A DNA stretch of 64,000 nt from Synergistaceae bacterium (GTDB taxonomy: Bacteria; Synergistota; Synergistia; Synergistales; Aminobacteriaceae). The notes beneath the pieces were generated by a model, which searched no databases, was not told where the DNA came from, and was given only the letters and a program-made list of their open reading frames with translations. Below are positions 16,553 to 25,951 of the stretch, in pieces; position 1 is the stretch's first letter; each line of letters begins with the position of its first letter. The translations under genes and the position numbers were made by a program. The stretch spans positions 49,751 through 113,750 of the forward strand of contig JAHDKR010000008.1 in assembly GCA_018436785.1 (NCBI GenBank), read 5' to 3'.

Positions 16553-18350
16553 CCTCTTCTACCTTCAGAAATGCGAGGAAAGCTTCCTGGGGGATAGACA
16601 CGCGCCCAATCTGCTTCATGCGCTTCTTCCCCTCTTTCTGCTTTTCAAGGAGTTTCCGTTTTCGGGTAATGTCGCCTCCGTAGCACTTCGCAAGCACGTC
16701 TTTTCGAAGAGGCTTTACATTCTGTCGAACAATAACTTTTTTCCCTATGGACGCCTGAAGAGGCACTTCAAAAAGTTGGCTCGGAATCAGTTCCTTGAGT
16801 TTTCGCACCACAGCCTGGCCCCGATTGTAGGCTGCTTCCCTGTGGCAGATGAAGGAGAACGCATCGGCGGCTTCTCCGTTGATCAGCACATCGACTCGGA
16901 CCAGGTCGGACGCCTTCAGACCGGTATGCTCGTAGTCAAGGGACGCATACCCCCTTGTATGGGACTTCAGCTTGTCGTGGAAATCAATGATAAACTCCGC
17001 CAACGGCACTTCATAAATCAAGCGTACACGGTCCGGGGCAAGATAGTCCATGGAGATATACGTTCCCCGTTTATCCTGACAGAGCTTCATCACCTTTCCA
17101 ACATAGTCGGACGGAACGAAGAGAGTCAGTTTGATCATCGGCTCCCGCACTTCTTCGATATCACCGATCTCAGGAAAATCGGAGGGACGGTGGGCTTCAA
17201 TGATCTCGCCGCTCTTCGTCGTCAATTCATATATGACGTTCGGTGAAGTGGCGACGAGCTCCACGCTGTACTCTCGGCGAAGACGTTCCTTTGACACATC
17301 CATGTGGAGAAGGCCGAGAAACCCGCAGCGGAACCCGAATCCGAGAGCAAGCGAAGTCTCCGGTTCAAAGGAGATCGAGGAGTCGTTAAGCGTCAGCTTT
17401 TCAAGAGCGTCACGAAGCTGAGGGTAGTCGTCGCGTTCCACGGGATAGAAGCCGCAAAAAACGACAGGTTTGACTTTTCTGTAGCCGGGAAGCGCCGCCG
17501 CCGCCGGGCGCGCATCCTCCGTGATGGTGTCTCCCACGTGCGCTTCTGCCACGGTCTTGATGTTCGATACGATATAGCCAACCTCTCCCGCCGTCAGTTC
17601 GTCGCACGGTTCGAAGTTCGGGCGCAGCACGCCGACTTCCTCCAGGGGAAAAACGCCGCCGGTCGCCATAAACCGGATATTGCGGCCGGGGCGCAGCGTT
17701 CCATTCATAACGCGTATGTAACAGATAACGCCTTTGTAATTATCGTACTTTGAGTCGAAGATCATCGCCTGCAACGGCGCTTCAGGATTGCCCGACGGCG
17801 CGGGTACTCCGTGAACGATGCGCTCCAGTATCTCGGGAACTCCTTTGCCCTCCTTGGCGCTTGCGAGTATCACCTTGTCGCAGTCAAGTCCGACAACATC
17901 TTCTATTTCCTTAATTACATAGTCGGGGCGGGATGACGGAAGGTCGATCTTGTTGATCACCGGGAGAATCTCCAACCCTTGATCAACCGCCATATACGCG
18001 TTGGCGAGAGTCTGCGCCTCAACGCCCTGCGTGGCGTCGACAACGAGCAGCGCTCCTTCACAGGCTGCAAGAGAGCGGGAGACCTCATATCCGAAGTCCA
18101 CATGCCCCGGAGTATCGATCAGGTTGAGAATATAGTCTTCTCCGTCTTCGGCTCGATATTTCATGCGTACCGGAACAAGCTTGATGGTGATCCCCCGTTC
18201 TCTTTCAAGATCGAGGGTATCAAGCATCTGGTGTTTCATGTCCCGTGATTCAACGGTTTGCGTCAATTCCAGCAGTCTGTCGGCAAGGGTAGATTTTCCA
18301 TGATCAATATGGGCGATGATGCAGAAGTTGCGAATGCGTTTCTGTTCCAT
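16542..18350 (-). CDS. lepA: Elongation factor 4 (LepA)
   Basis: The 602-residue GTPase begins with [19 protein letters not shown], contains [21 protein letters not shown], and has the LepA-specific C-terminal domain ending with [20 protein letters not shown] and [18 protein letters not shown]4 acts on stalled or mis-translocated ribosomes. Length matches the family exactly. It is followed directly by hemW with an 11-base overlap and preceded by mobA. Confidence 0.97.
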   Translation of the reverse strand: MEQKRIRNFCIIAHIDHGKSTLADRLLELTQTVESRDMKHQMLDTLDLERERGITIKLVPVRMKYRAEDGEDYILNLIDTPGHVDFGYEVSRSLAACEGALLVVDATQGVEAQTLANAYMAVDQGLEILPVINKIDLPSSRPDYVIKEIEDVVGLDCDKVILASAKEGKGVPEILERIVHGVPAPSGNPEAPLQAMIFDSKYDNYKGVICYIRVMNGTLRPGRNIRFMATGGVFPLEEVGVLRPNFEPCDELTAGEVGYIVSNIKTVAEAHVGDTITEDARPAAAALPGYRKVKPVVFCGFYPVERDDYPQLRDALEKLTLNDSSISFEPETSLALGFGFRCGFLGLLHMDVSKERLRREYSVELVATSPNVIYELTTKSGEIIEAHRPSDFPEIGDIEEVREPMIKLTLFVPSDYVGKVMKLCQDKRGTYISMDYLAPDRVRLIYEVPLAEFIIDFHDKLKSHTRGYASLDYEHTGLKASDLVRVDVLINGEAADAFSFICHREAAYNRGQAVVRKLKELIPSQLFEVPLQASIGKKVIVRQNVKPLRKDVLAKCYGGDITRKRKLLEKQKEGKKRMKQIGRVSIPQEAFLAFLKVEEDEE

Positions 18351-18401
18351 ACAACGTCTCCTTCCAAAAATGGCGGTGCTTCAGTCTCGATACTGGCTCC
18401 T

Positions 18402-19070
18402 TTAAAGGAAGCCTGTCATTTTTTCCAGATCAGATTTGTTGTTGAGGTTTTCAAAAGATCTCCTGTAACCGGGAAGATGAGAGAAGTATTCATCTCCCAC
18501 CGGAGACACTCTAACGGCGTCATAAAACGCCGTGGTCTTTCTCCGTCCGCTATCCAGAAGCGCTGTCGCGGCGGGCAGGCATGTTTTCCTGTAGAAAGCA
18601 TGAAGCGGTTCATAAAAGCCCCCGAGGAACGGAACAATTACCGAAGCGCTCTTGTCGCCGTGTTTCCAGAGCGTTCGTACGACGGCCTCCGAGACTCGCG
18701 GCATATCACAGGCGCAGACAAAAAGCCATTCGGAAGAACACGCCTCCAACCCGGCAACGATGCCTGCAAGCGGGCCGCTTCTCTTTTCATCAACCTCCGA
18801 AGAGCTTTTTTCGACAGGAAGGCGATCCTCGACGGTACGAATGCCGTACAGAGAGATTATACCCGACAACACCGTCGAAACATACGGAATCTGATGAGGG
18901 GCGACCGAAAGAAGAATGTCCCTTGAAAAGGGAAGCACTCTCCGTATCACCTTCAGCAAGAGCGGTTCGGCGTCGACGGCGAGCGTAAGCTTTTCACCGC
19001 CCATTCTCGAACCCTGCCCCCCTGCGAGAATCAATGTTGTTCCCGGAAACTCCTCGATAAAATTACTCAC
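18402..19070 (-). CDS. mobA: Molybdenum cofactor guanylyltransferase-like nucleotidyltransferase
   Basis: The start is taken as GTG at 19070 after GGAAGGTG, giving 222 residues. The N terminus has LILAGGQGSRMGGEKLTL, the nucleotidyltransferase signature. RSGPLAGIVAGLEA and CACDMPRV match the MobA substrate-binding and metal segments. MobA attaches GMP to molybdopterin to make the bis-MGD cofactor of enzymes such as formate dehydrogenase, which in anaerobes is often a selenoprotein; that fits the nearby selAB genes. It is divergent from the purine operon. Confidence 0.85.
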   Translation of the reverse strand: MSNFIEEFPGTTLILAGGQGSRMGGEKLTLAVDAEPLLLKVIRRVLPFSRDILLSVAPHQIPYVSTVLSGIISLYGIRTVEDRLPVEKSSSEVDEKRSGPLAGIVAGLEACSSEWLFVCACDMPRVSEAVVRTLWKHGDKSASVIVPFLGGFYEPLHAFYRKTCLPAATALLDSGRRKTTAFYDAVRVSPVGDEYFSHLPGYRRSFENLNNKSDLEKMTGFL

Positions 19071-19110
19071 AAAATCACCTTCCGGGGGAAAATTGCGGAG
19101 CAATTCACTG

Positions 19111-19139
19111 TTGACATTTTTTCAATGTCGATGAATAAT
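19111..19139 (+). promoter_or_regulatory. Promoter of the purine operon with overlapping inverted repeat
   Basis: A consensus TTGACA (19111-19116) is followed by 17 bases and AATAAT (19134-19139). The inverted repeat GACATT-ttttc-AATGTC (19113-19129) overlaps the -35 box and spacer and could be an operator. It does not match the Bacillus PurBox. Confidence 0.8.
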
Positions 19140-19171
19140 GTAAGTATATTAATCCTTGGAGGTGCCCCACC

Positions 19172-19900
19172 TTGGAAAAAAAGAAGTTCCTTTACGAAGG
19201 CAAAGCGAAAAAAATTTATGATACGGATGATGTGAATCTCTGTATTATAGAGTACAAAAACTCTCTCACAGCATTCAACGCTCTGAAGAAAGATTCCATC
19301 GAAGGCAAAGGCGAACTTAACAATCTGATCAGCTCTTCTCTCTTCGAGCTCCTCTCCGAAAAAGGCATTCCCACGCACTTCGTCAAAAGAGTCGACAACA
19401 TTCACCAGATCGTAAAAAAAGTATCCATCGTTCCGATCGAAGTCGTTGTCCGCAACATTACCACCGGCTCGCTGTGCAAGCGCCTTGGAGTCGAGGAAGG
19501 GAAAGTCTTGCCCCGTCCCCTTGTGGAACTCTATCTGAAGGACGACGCCCTCGGAGATCCGCTTATCACCGAAGATCATGCGCTGCTTTTTGGATGGAGC
19601 ACCGAGGAACAGCTTTTAAAAATAAAGGAAATTGCTCTGAAGGTCAATAGCGTTCTTTCGGAGTACTTCACGGGATTGCGTATTATCCTCGTCGATTTCA
19701 AACTTGAGTTCGGCGTCGATGCCGAAGGCCGCTTGCTTCTGGCAGACGAAGTCTCGCCTGATACCTGCCGTTTCTGGGACAGGGACACGAAGAACCGCCT
19801 CGACAAAGACCGTTTCCGGAAGGACTTAGGAGATGTTCTTGGAGCGTATCAGGAAATATGGAGAAGAATTTCCTCCTCGAATGAGGATGGGGCGCGATGA
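19172..19900 (+). CDS. purC: Phosphoribosylaminoimidazole-succinocarboxamide synthase
   Basis: The 242-residue SAICAR synthase starts with KKFLYEGKAKKIYDTDD, the family hallmark, and includes PIEVVVRNITTGSL and LLADEVSPDTCRFWD. It joins CAIR and aspartate in purine synthesis. The start is TTG, placed nine bases after GGAGG. It is the first gene of the operon and overlaps purS by four bases. Confidence 0.97.
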   Translation: MEKKKFLYEGKAKKIYDTDDVNLCIIEYKNSLTAFNALKKDSIEGKGELNNLISSSLFELLSEKGIPTHFVKRVDNIHQIVKKVSIVPIEVVVRNITTGSLCKRLGVEEGKVLPRPLVELYLKDDALGDPLITEDHALLFGWSTEEQLLKIKEIALKVNSVLSEYFTGLRIILVDFKLEFGVDAEGRLLLADEVSPDTCRFWDRDTKNRLDKDRFRKDLGDVLGAYQEIWRRISSSNEDGAR

Positions 19901-20148
19901 CCTACCGGGTTTCCATTTTTATCGAGCTCCAGGAAGGTGTGCTTGATATCCAGGGGAAAGCGGTTGAACGTTCTCTTGCCGGTATGGGGCACGACGCGTT
20001 GCGTTCGGTGAAGGTCGGTAAGTACATTCAGGTGTGGGTGGAAACCGGGTCTGCGGAGGACGCACGAAAAGAAGCCGAGAGAATGTGCGACGACCTGCTG
20101 GTAAACAGTGTCATCGAGCAGTTCCGTATCGAAGTGGAGGGGGAGTAA
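19897..20148 (+). CDS. purS: Phosphoribosylformylglycinamidine synthase subunit PurS
   Basis: The 83-residue protein matches PurS in length and in YRVSIFIELQEGVLDIQGKAVERSL near the start. PurS is the small scaffold subunit that joins PurQ and small-type PurL into FGAM synthase. The order purC-purS-purQ-purL is that of Gram-positive and many anaerobic bacteria. It abuts purQ with no gap. Confidence 0.95.
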   Translation: MTYRVSIFIELQEGVLDIQGKAVERSLAGMGHDALRSVKVGKYIQVWVETGSAEDARKEAERMCDDLLVNSVIEQFRIEVEGE

Positions 20149-20853
20149 GTGAACACGGCGGTCATCGTCTTTCCCGGCAGCAACTGCGACCAGGATGTCA
20201 TGCACGCCGTCGCCGGGAGCCTCGGGACAAAGGTCCGTGCCGTCTGGCACAAAGAGACGACGCTTCCCGAAGACACCGATTTTGTTATTCTCCCCGGGGG
20301 GTTCTCCTTCGGCGACTACCTTCGCTGCGGCGCGATGGCGGCTCGTTCCCCTATTATGAAGGCGGTTGCCGAACATGGGCGCCGGGGAGGTCTGCTGTTG
20401 GGAATCTGCAACGGGTTCCAGATTTTGACAGAGTCACGGCTGCTTCCCGGCGCGCTGCTTCCGAACCGAACGCTCAACTTTGTCTGCCGCCCCTGTTTCT
20501 TGCGTGTGGAGAGCGTATCGACGCCGTTTAGCTCGCTCTTTTCGAAGGGGCAGGTCGTTCAGTTCCCTATTGCCCACGGAGACGGACTGTACACGCTGCC
20601 TGAAGAGGAACTGAAGGCTCTTGAAGATCGCGGGGGCGTTGTCTTCCGCTACAGCGATTCCGACGGGCTGACCGGCGACGATGCGAATCCCAACGGATCG
20701 GCGAACAACATCGCCGGGATCGTCAATGAGCGGGGCAACATCCTTGGTCTTATGCCGCACCCCGAAAGGGCGAGCGAAGCGCTTACCGGCGGAGAGGACG
20801 GCCGGGTTTTCTGGCAATCTATCCTCGAATCGTTTACAAAGGGAGGCCGATGA
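20149..20853 (+). CDS. purQ: Phosphoribosylformylglycinamidine synthase, glutaminase subunit PurQ
   Basis: This 234-residue class I glutamine amidotransferase has VIVFPGSNCDQDV at the start, the nucleophile elbow LLLGICNGFQIL, and the catalytic His-Glu pair in GLMPHPERA. It supplies ammonia to PurL. The start is GTG directly after the purS stop with a GGAGGGGGAG site inside purS. Confidence 0.96.
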   Translation: MNTAVIVFPGSNCDQDVMHAVAGSLGTKVRAVWHKETTLPEDTDFVILPGGFSFGDYLRCGAMAARSPIMKAVAEHGRRGGLLLGICNGFQILTESRLLPGALLPNRTLNFVCRPCFLRVESVSTPFSSLFSKGQVVQFPIAHGDGLYTLPEEELKALEDRGGVVFRYSDSDGLTGDDANPNGSANNIAGIVNERGNILGLMPHPERASEALTGGEDGRVFWQSILESFTKGGR

Positions 20854-20854
20854 A

Positions 20855-23005
20855 ATGGAGTACACACAAGCCGGTCTTCGCGAGACCGAATACGAGGAGA
20901 TCCGCCGCGTCCTGGGCAGGGAGCCGAATGAATGCGAGCTCCGCATCATGGGGGTCATGTGGTCCGAGCACTGCAGCTACAAGTCGACGAAGAACTTGCT
21001 GAAGCTCTTTCCGAACAACGGAGATCGCGTGGTTCTCGGACCGGGCGAAAACGCCGGAATCATCGATCTTGGAGACGGGCTCGGGGCGGCGTTCAAGGCG
21101 GAGAGTCACAATCATCCTTCAGCGGTTGCCCCGTACCAGGGAGCAGCCACCGGTGTGGGAGGAATTATCCGTGATATTCTAGCGCTCGGCGCACGACCGG
21201 TCGCCTCGATGGACGGACTCTTCTTCGGAGAGCCTTCGTCTTCCAGGACGCAGTCGCTTGCATCGGGTATCGTTCACGGTGTCGGAGGGTACGGGAATGC
21301 CGTCGGCGTGCCTACTGTCGGCGGAAAGACGGCATATGATCCGTCCTATAACGAAAACCCGCTGCTGAACGCATTCTGCATCGGACTGATTCCGCTGGAC
21401 GAAATCGTCAGTTCCCGCACCGCGCGTCCGGGGCAGGCGGTCGTCCTGCTCGGCTCGAAGACGGGAAGGGATGGAATCGCAGGGGCTGCGTTCGCTTCGG
21501 TGGAACTCTCCGAGGACAACAAAGCGAGCAGGCCCTCCATCCAGATAGGCGATCCGTTCGGAGAAAAGCTCCTGATCGAGGCTTGCCTCGAAATGAATGA
21601 GAAAAAACTTATCGTGAGTATGCAGGACATGGGTGCGGCGGGGATTATCTCCTCTTCAAGCGAAGTCGCGGCGAAAAGTGGCGTCGGGATGATTTTGCAC
21701 TTTGATAAGATTCCTCTCCGGGCGGAGAATATGGAACCGTGGGAGATCGCTCTCTCCGAATCGCAGGAGCGCATGTTGCTGATCGTTGACCGTTCTTATC
21801 TGCATGAGGTGATGGAGGTTGCGGAAAAGTGGGAACTGGACTGCGCCGAATTCGGCGAGACAGTCGAAGGTGACGAGTACACGATTCTCTTCCACGGGGA
21901 GAGAGCCGCTTCACTCCCTGCGACGCTCATCGGAGACCGGTGCCCTCTTATTCCCTGGCCTTCCCGACGCCCTGCGGACCTTGAAAAGAAATGGGAATTC
22001 GACGTCGATGATATTCCTCTTCCCGAAGACTGGAACGAAACGTTGCTCTCTCTTCTAGCAGATCCTTCGCTCGCTTCGAAGAAAAGGATCTACGAGCAGT
22101 ACGATTCGATGGTCCAGCTGAACACTGTTATCGGCCCGGGGCATCCTGTGAGCATGCTCAGGATTAAGGGGCGGGATTCGCTCATTGCAATGACTCTTGA
22201 CGCTGATCCCTGGAAGTGTTCGCTTGATCCTTTCCGCGGCGGGGCCGAAACTGTCGCGAGAACCGTCCGTGATCTCGCAGTCGCCGGCGCACGCGCCGCA
22301 GGGCTTACCGACTGTCTGAACTTCCCTTCCCCGGAGGTTCCGGAGCAGTACTGGGTGCTCGAAGAGTGCGTCAAGGGGATGGCCGAGGCGTGCGGCGCCT
22401 TTGACTGTCCTGTGGTCTCGGGAAATGTGAGTTTATACAACGAAAGCCCCGACGGCGCCATCCTCCCGACTCCCGTGGTTGGAACAGTCGGGATTATTCC
22501 GTCGATCGATGCTGCGCTTTCGGCCGGTACGTGGGAAGAGGGCGATGTTCTCTTCCTCGTCGGCCCGTGCAATCCATCGCTCGCCGGGAGTCGCTACCTT
22601 CTCTCACAAGGAAAGCTTGCAGGACGCCCGCTCCCCTTCTATCCGGAAGCTGAAAAAGACTTTGTTGAGAGAGCCCTGAAGACTGCGTCCGCAAAAGCCG
22701 CACACAGCGGGCGCGCCCTTTCGGGAGGGGGGCTTGCGGCAGCCCTTGCCAAAGAGAGCATGGAGAGCGGTATCGGCGCTTCTATTTCTCTTTCCATCCC
22801 TACGCGCAAAGATATTTTGCTCTTCGGCGAAGGCTGCGCACGCGCGCTTTATGCGGTTCCAATGAGCAGGGTTCCTCTTTTTAAAGTGCTTTGGAACGGG
22901 TACCCTTGCATTCAACTCGGACGTGTAGGGGGAGAGCGCCTCTCCGTCGAGGGAGCTTTTTCGCTTACTGTTTCGGAGCTTCTCTCGAAATGGAGGAATG
23001 GTTGA
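20855..23005 (+). CDS. purL: Phosphoribosylformylglycinamidine synthase, synthetase subunit PurL (small type)
   Basis: The ATG at 20855, just after the purQ stop, gives 716 residues, the size of the small PurL used with PurS and PurQ. Motifs include MWSEHCSYKSTKNLLK, the ATP-binding KAESHNHPSAVAPYQGAATGVGG region (kept partial here) and VQDMGAAG-like SMQDMGAAGIISSS. It makes FGAM from FGAR, ATP and PurQ-derived ammonia. An in-frame upstream extension into purQ is rejected. Confidence 0.97.
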   Translation: MEYTQAGLRETEYEEIRRVLGREPNECELRIMGVMWSEHCSYKSTKNLLKLFPNNGDRVVLGPGENAGIIDLGDGLGAAFKAESHNHPSAVAPYQGAATGVGGIIRDILALGARPVASMDGLFFGEPSSSRTQSLASGIVHGVGGYGNAVGVPTVGGKTAYDPSYNENPLLNAFCIGLIPLDEIVSSRTARPGQAVVLLGSKTGRDGIAGAAFASVELSEDNKASRPSIQIGDPFGEKLLIEACLEMNEKKLIVSMQDMGAAGIISSSSEVAAKSGVGMILHFDKIPLRAENMEPWEIALSESQERMLLIVDRSYLHEVMEVAEKWELDCAEFGETVEGDEYTILFHGERAASLPATLIGDRCPLIPWPSRRPADLEKKWEFDVDDIPLPEDWNETLLSLLADPSLASKKRIYEQYDSMVQLNTVIGPGHPVSMLRIKGRDSLIAMTLDADPWKCSLDPFRGGAETVARTVRDLAVAGARAAGLTDCLNFPSPEVPEQYWVLEECVKGMAEACGAFDCPVVSGNVSLYNESPDGAILPTPVVGTVGIIPSIDAALSAGTWEEGDVLFLVGPCNPSLAGSRYLLSQGKLAGRPLPFYPEAEKDFVERALKTASAKAAHSGRALSGGGLAAALAKESMESGIGASISLSIPTRKDILLFGEGCARALYAVPMSRVPLFKVLWNGYPCIQLGRVGGERLSVEGAFSLTVSELLSKWRNG

Positions 23006-24379
23006 ATGTGCGGCGTCTTCGGCGCATTCTCACCCGATGGAAAAAAAGTTCTTGAAGACGTATACCTCGGGCTTTACGCGCTTCAGCACAGGGGGCAGGA
23101 AGCCGCGGGGGTTGCGTGGACGAACGCTACGGGCGGAATATCCTCCCGTAAGGGAAACGGACTTGTTCATCTTGCGCTCGACCAGGCGGACCTTGCCGCT
23201 GTGGAATCTTCGTGCGCAATCGGGCACGTCCGTTACTCCACAACCGGAGGATCGGAGCTTTCAAACGCGCAACCCCTGACCGCGAGCACATCGAAGTGCC
23301 CAATCGCCGTGGCGCATAACGGAAATCTGACCAATGCGCAGGGACTCAAGCTACTTCTTCAAAACCGCGGCGCCATCTTTCATTCGACGACGGATACGGA
23401 AGTGATTCTCCATCTCATCGCCCATCAACCCCACAAGCAGCCTCTGGACGCGCTGCTGGATTCTCTTGTACGTCTCCGGGGAGCGTACTCTCTCGCGATG
23501 ATCCTGGGAAACCGGCTAGTAGCCGCTCGCGACCCTTGGGGCTTTCGCCCGCTGGTACTAGGCCGCCGGGATAACATTCACTATGTTTCTTCGGAGACGT
23601 GCGCGCTCAATCTTGTGGGAGCGAGCGTCGTGCGGGAGATTGAACCTGGAGAGGTTATCATAATAGGAGAAGACGGGGTACACTCGATACGCCTTCCTGT
23701 CGAGCCCAAGAGACGATTCGGCTGCGCGTTCGAGTTTGTCTATTTCGCGCGTCCGGACAGCGTGATCAGCGGCCGTTCGGTCTATGCCGTACGTAAGGAA
23801 CTGGGGAAAAAGCTTGCGAAACGAGCGCCTTGCCGGGAAGCCTCTTTAGTTACCGGAATGCCCGACAGCGGAACGATCGCTTCTCTCGGCTACGCGGAAG
23901 AGAGCGGCGTACCCTACGAGCAAAGCGTTGTCCGCAACCGGTACGTGGGACGGACCTTCATCGAACCGACAAGCAGGGTGCGGCATCTTGGTGTGCGGAT
24001 TAAACTGAATCCCATCACCGAGGTGCTCCAAGGGAAGAACGTCGTCGTCGTCGACGACTCGATAGTGCGCGGGACGACATGCGAACGGATGATCTCCATG
24101 ATCAAGTCGTGCGGCGCGAACCAGGTTCATGTACGTATCTCCTCTCCTCCGGTGCGCTTCCCTTGCTACTATGGGATCGACACCCCCACGCGGGTAGAAC
24201 TGGCAGCCGCGCGCATGAATCTTCAACAGCTTGAGCAGGAGGTCGGCGCCGATTCGCTGGCGTACATCACCGAAGAGGATCTTCTGGAAGCTATTGGCCT
24301 TCCCGCGCAGAGCGTCTGCACAGCCTGTTTTTCGGGAGATTACATGGAAGGCGGCGAAGAATATGAACCTCAGCTATAA
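23006..24379 (+). CDS. purF: Amidophosphoribosyltransferase, [4Fe-4S] type
   Basis: The 457-residue protein starts MCGVFGAFS, so after Met removal Cys is the N-terminal nucleophile and there is almost no propeptide. The PRPP site is VVVVDDSIVRGTT. Cysteines in RRFGCAFEF, RFPCYYGID and VCTACFSGDY correspond to the four cluster ligands of the Bacillus-type oxygen-sensitive enzyme. It commits PRPP to purine synthesis. The frame overlaps the start of purM by 17 bases. Confidence 0.97.
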   Translation: MCGVFGAFSPDGKKVLEDVYLGLYALQHRGQEAAGVAWTNATGGISSRKGNGLVHLALDQADLAAVESSCAIGHVRYSTTGGSELSNAQPLTASTSKCPIAVAHNGNLTNAQGLKLLLQNRGAIFHSTTDTEVILHLIAHQPHKQPLDALLDSLVRLRGAYSLAMILGNRLVAARDPWGFRPLVLGRRDNIHYVSSETCALNLVGASVVREIEPGEVIIIGEDGVHSIRLPVEPKRRFGCAFEFVYFARPDSVISGRSVYAVRKELGKKLAKRAPCREASLVTGMPDSGTIASLGYAEESGVPYEQSVVRNRYVGRTFIEPTSRVRHLGVRIKLNPITEVLQGKNVVVVDDSIVRGTTCERMISMIKSCGANQVHVRISSPPVRFPCYYGIDTPTRVELAAARMNLQQLEQEVGADSLAYITEEDLLEAIGLPAQSVCTACFSGDYMEGGEEYEPQL

Positions 24380-25361
24380 AAACGCGGGAGTCGATATCTC
24401 CCTCGCGGATAAGTGGGTCGACGTTATCAAGGGAATTTCCAAATCAATGCCTGCAAAGAAGGAGATCATCGGAGGCATAGGAGGGTTCAGCGGTCTGTAC
24501 AGACTCCCTGGAGGAATGGCTCTAGCCGGCTGTTGCGACGGAGTAGGCACAAAAATCGAAATTGCCAGGGCCGCGGGAATGTTTACGCATATCGGGCAGG
24601 ATCTTGTCGCCATGAACGTCAACGATCTGATCACCTGCGGAGCCCGTCCGCTCTTCTTTCTTGACTACATCGCCTGCGGGAAACTGAATATCCCCGTTCT
24701 TCAACCGATCGTCGAAAGTGTCGCCAGGGCGTGCAGCGAAAGCGGATGCGCACTGCTTGGCGGTGAAACCGCCGAGATGCCGGGCGTCTACCCCGAGGAT
24801 GGACTCGACCTCGCCGGGTTTGCCGTCGGCATCGTCGAAGAAGAAAAGATAATCGACGGGAAAAATGTTGCGGCGGGAGACGCCGTCGTCGGTATTCCCA
24901 GCTCCGGCGTTCACAGCAACGGCTTTTCCCTGGTTCGCCGCGCTCTCTTTTCTGAAGGTACGCCGTACAGCCTTGACGAAGCGATCCCGCGGTTCGGAGG
25001 CGCCACGCTTGCGGAAATTCTCCTTGCTCCGACAAAGCTTTACGTCAACACAGCCCTTCGGGCCGTCTCCACTGGAAAAGTGAAGGCTATGGCGCACATT
25101 ACCGGCGGCGGGCTTGCAGATAACCTTCGGCGCGTCGTTCCGGACGGACTCGGCCTCTCCCTGGACTATACAGCCTGGCCGAGGCCCGCTATTTTTAACC
25201 TGCTCTCCGAAGAGGGGGTCGAAGAGGAGGAGATGCGCCGCGTCTTCAACCTCGGTATTGGCTACTGCCTGATCATAGCGCAAGAAGATGTGTCGCTGGT
25301 TCTAGAGCAGATTGAAGCGCAGAGAGAGCAAGGAATCATTATCGGAGAGGTTGTTGCATGA
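24363..25361 (+). CDS. purM: Phosphoribosylformylglycinamidine cyclo-ligase
   Basis: The ATG at 24363 gives 332 residues starting NLSYKNAGVDISLADKWVD, the conserved PurM N terminus; the longer in-frame extension overlaps purF and is rejected. GGFSGLYRLPG, CCDGVGTK and VAMNVNDLITCGARPLFFLDY are diagnostic. It makes AIR from FGAM with ATP. Downstream purN overlaps by four bases. Confidence 0.96.
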   Translation: MNLSYKNAGVDISLADKWVDVIKGISKSMPAKKEIIGGIGGFSGLYRLPGGMALAGCCDGVGTKIEIARAAGMFTHIGQDLVAMNVNDLITCGARPLFFLDYIACGKLNIPVLQPIVESVARACSESGCALLGGETAEMPGVYPEDGLDLAGFAVGIVEEEKIIDGKNVAAGDAVVGIPSSGVHSNGFSLVRRALFSEGTPYSLDEAIPRFGGATLAEILLAPTKLYVNTALRAVSTGKVKAMAHITGGGLADNLRRVVPDGLGLSLDYTAWPRPAIFNLLSEEGVEEEEMRRVFNLGIGYCLIIAQEDVSLVLEQIEAQREQGIIIGEVVA

Positions 25362-25951
25362 CGTCCTTCTGCATCGTCCTCTCAGGACGGGGGAGCAACA
25401 TGGAGGCGCTTGCCGACGCGGTGCGCGACGGAAGGCTTGATGCGAGGGTCGAATTTGTTGCATCCGACGCGCCCGACGCCCCCGGACTTGAGAAGGCGCA
25501 CAGACGGGGAATCGACACGGTTGTTCTTCCGTACGCCTCAGAAGGAAAGGAAAACGCGGAGCGCCGACTGTCCGGGCTTTGCTCCGCCCGAGGCGTCGAA
25601 TGGATCGTTCTCGCCGGGTTCATGCGAATTCTGTCTCCGGAGTTTGTTACGGCGCATGCCGGGCGTATCGTGAACATCCATCCGTCGCTCCTCCCGTCCT
25701 TCCCCGGAAGAGACGGCATCGGCGACGCGTGGAGATTCGGAGTCGCCGTAACCGGCGTCACGATTCACCTTGTCGACGCAGGTATTGATTCCGGCCGTAT
25801 CCTTGCACAACGGGCGGTAGAAATTTTCCCCGAAGACAGCCTTGAAAACCTTGAAGAAAAAATACATACGACCGAACATGCTCTATACTGGAAAACGCTT
25901 TCGGAACTCTTCCGAACGGGGGTTCCGGCTGAAAGGAGATGGCGACGATGA
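25358..25951 (+). CDS. purN: Phosphoribosylglycinamide formyltransferase
   Basis: The 197-residue protein has VLSGRGSNMEALADAV at the start, LAGFMRILSPEFV and NIHPSLLPSFPGRD, with the catalytic Asn-His-Asp set of GAR transformylase (N in NIHPSL, and the D in HLVDAGIDSG). It uses 10-formyl-THF. It overlaps both purM and purH, showing tight coupling. Confidence 0.96.
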   Translation: MTSFCIVLSGRGSNMEALADAVRDGRLDARVEFVASDAPDAPGLEKAHRRGIDTVVLPYASEGKENAERRLSGLCSARGVEWIVLAGFMRILSPEFVTAHAGRIVNIHPSLLPSFPGRDGIGDAWRFGVAVTGVTIHLVDAGIDSGRILAQRAVEIFPEDSLENLEEKIHTTEHALYWKTLSELFRTGVPAERRWRR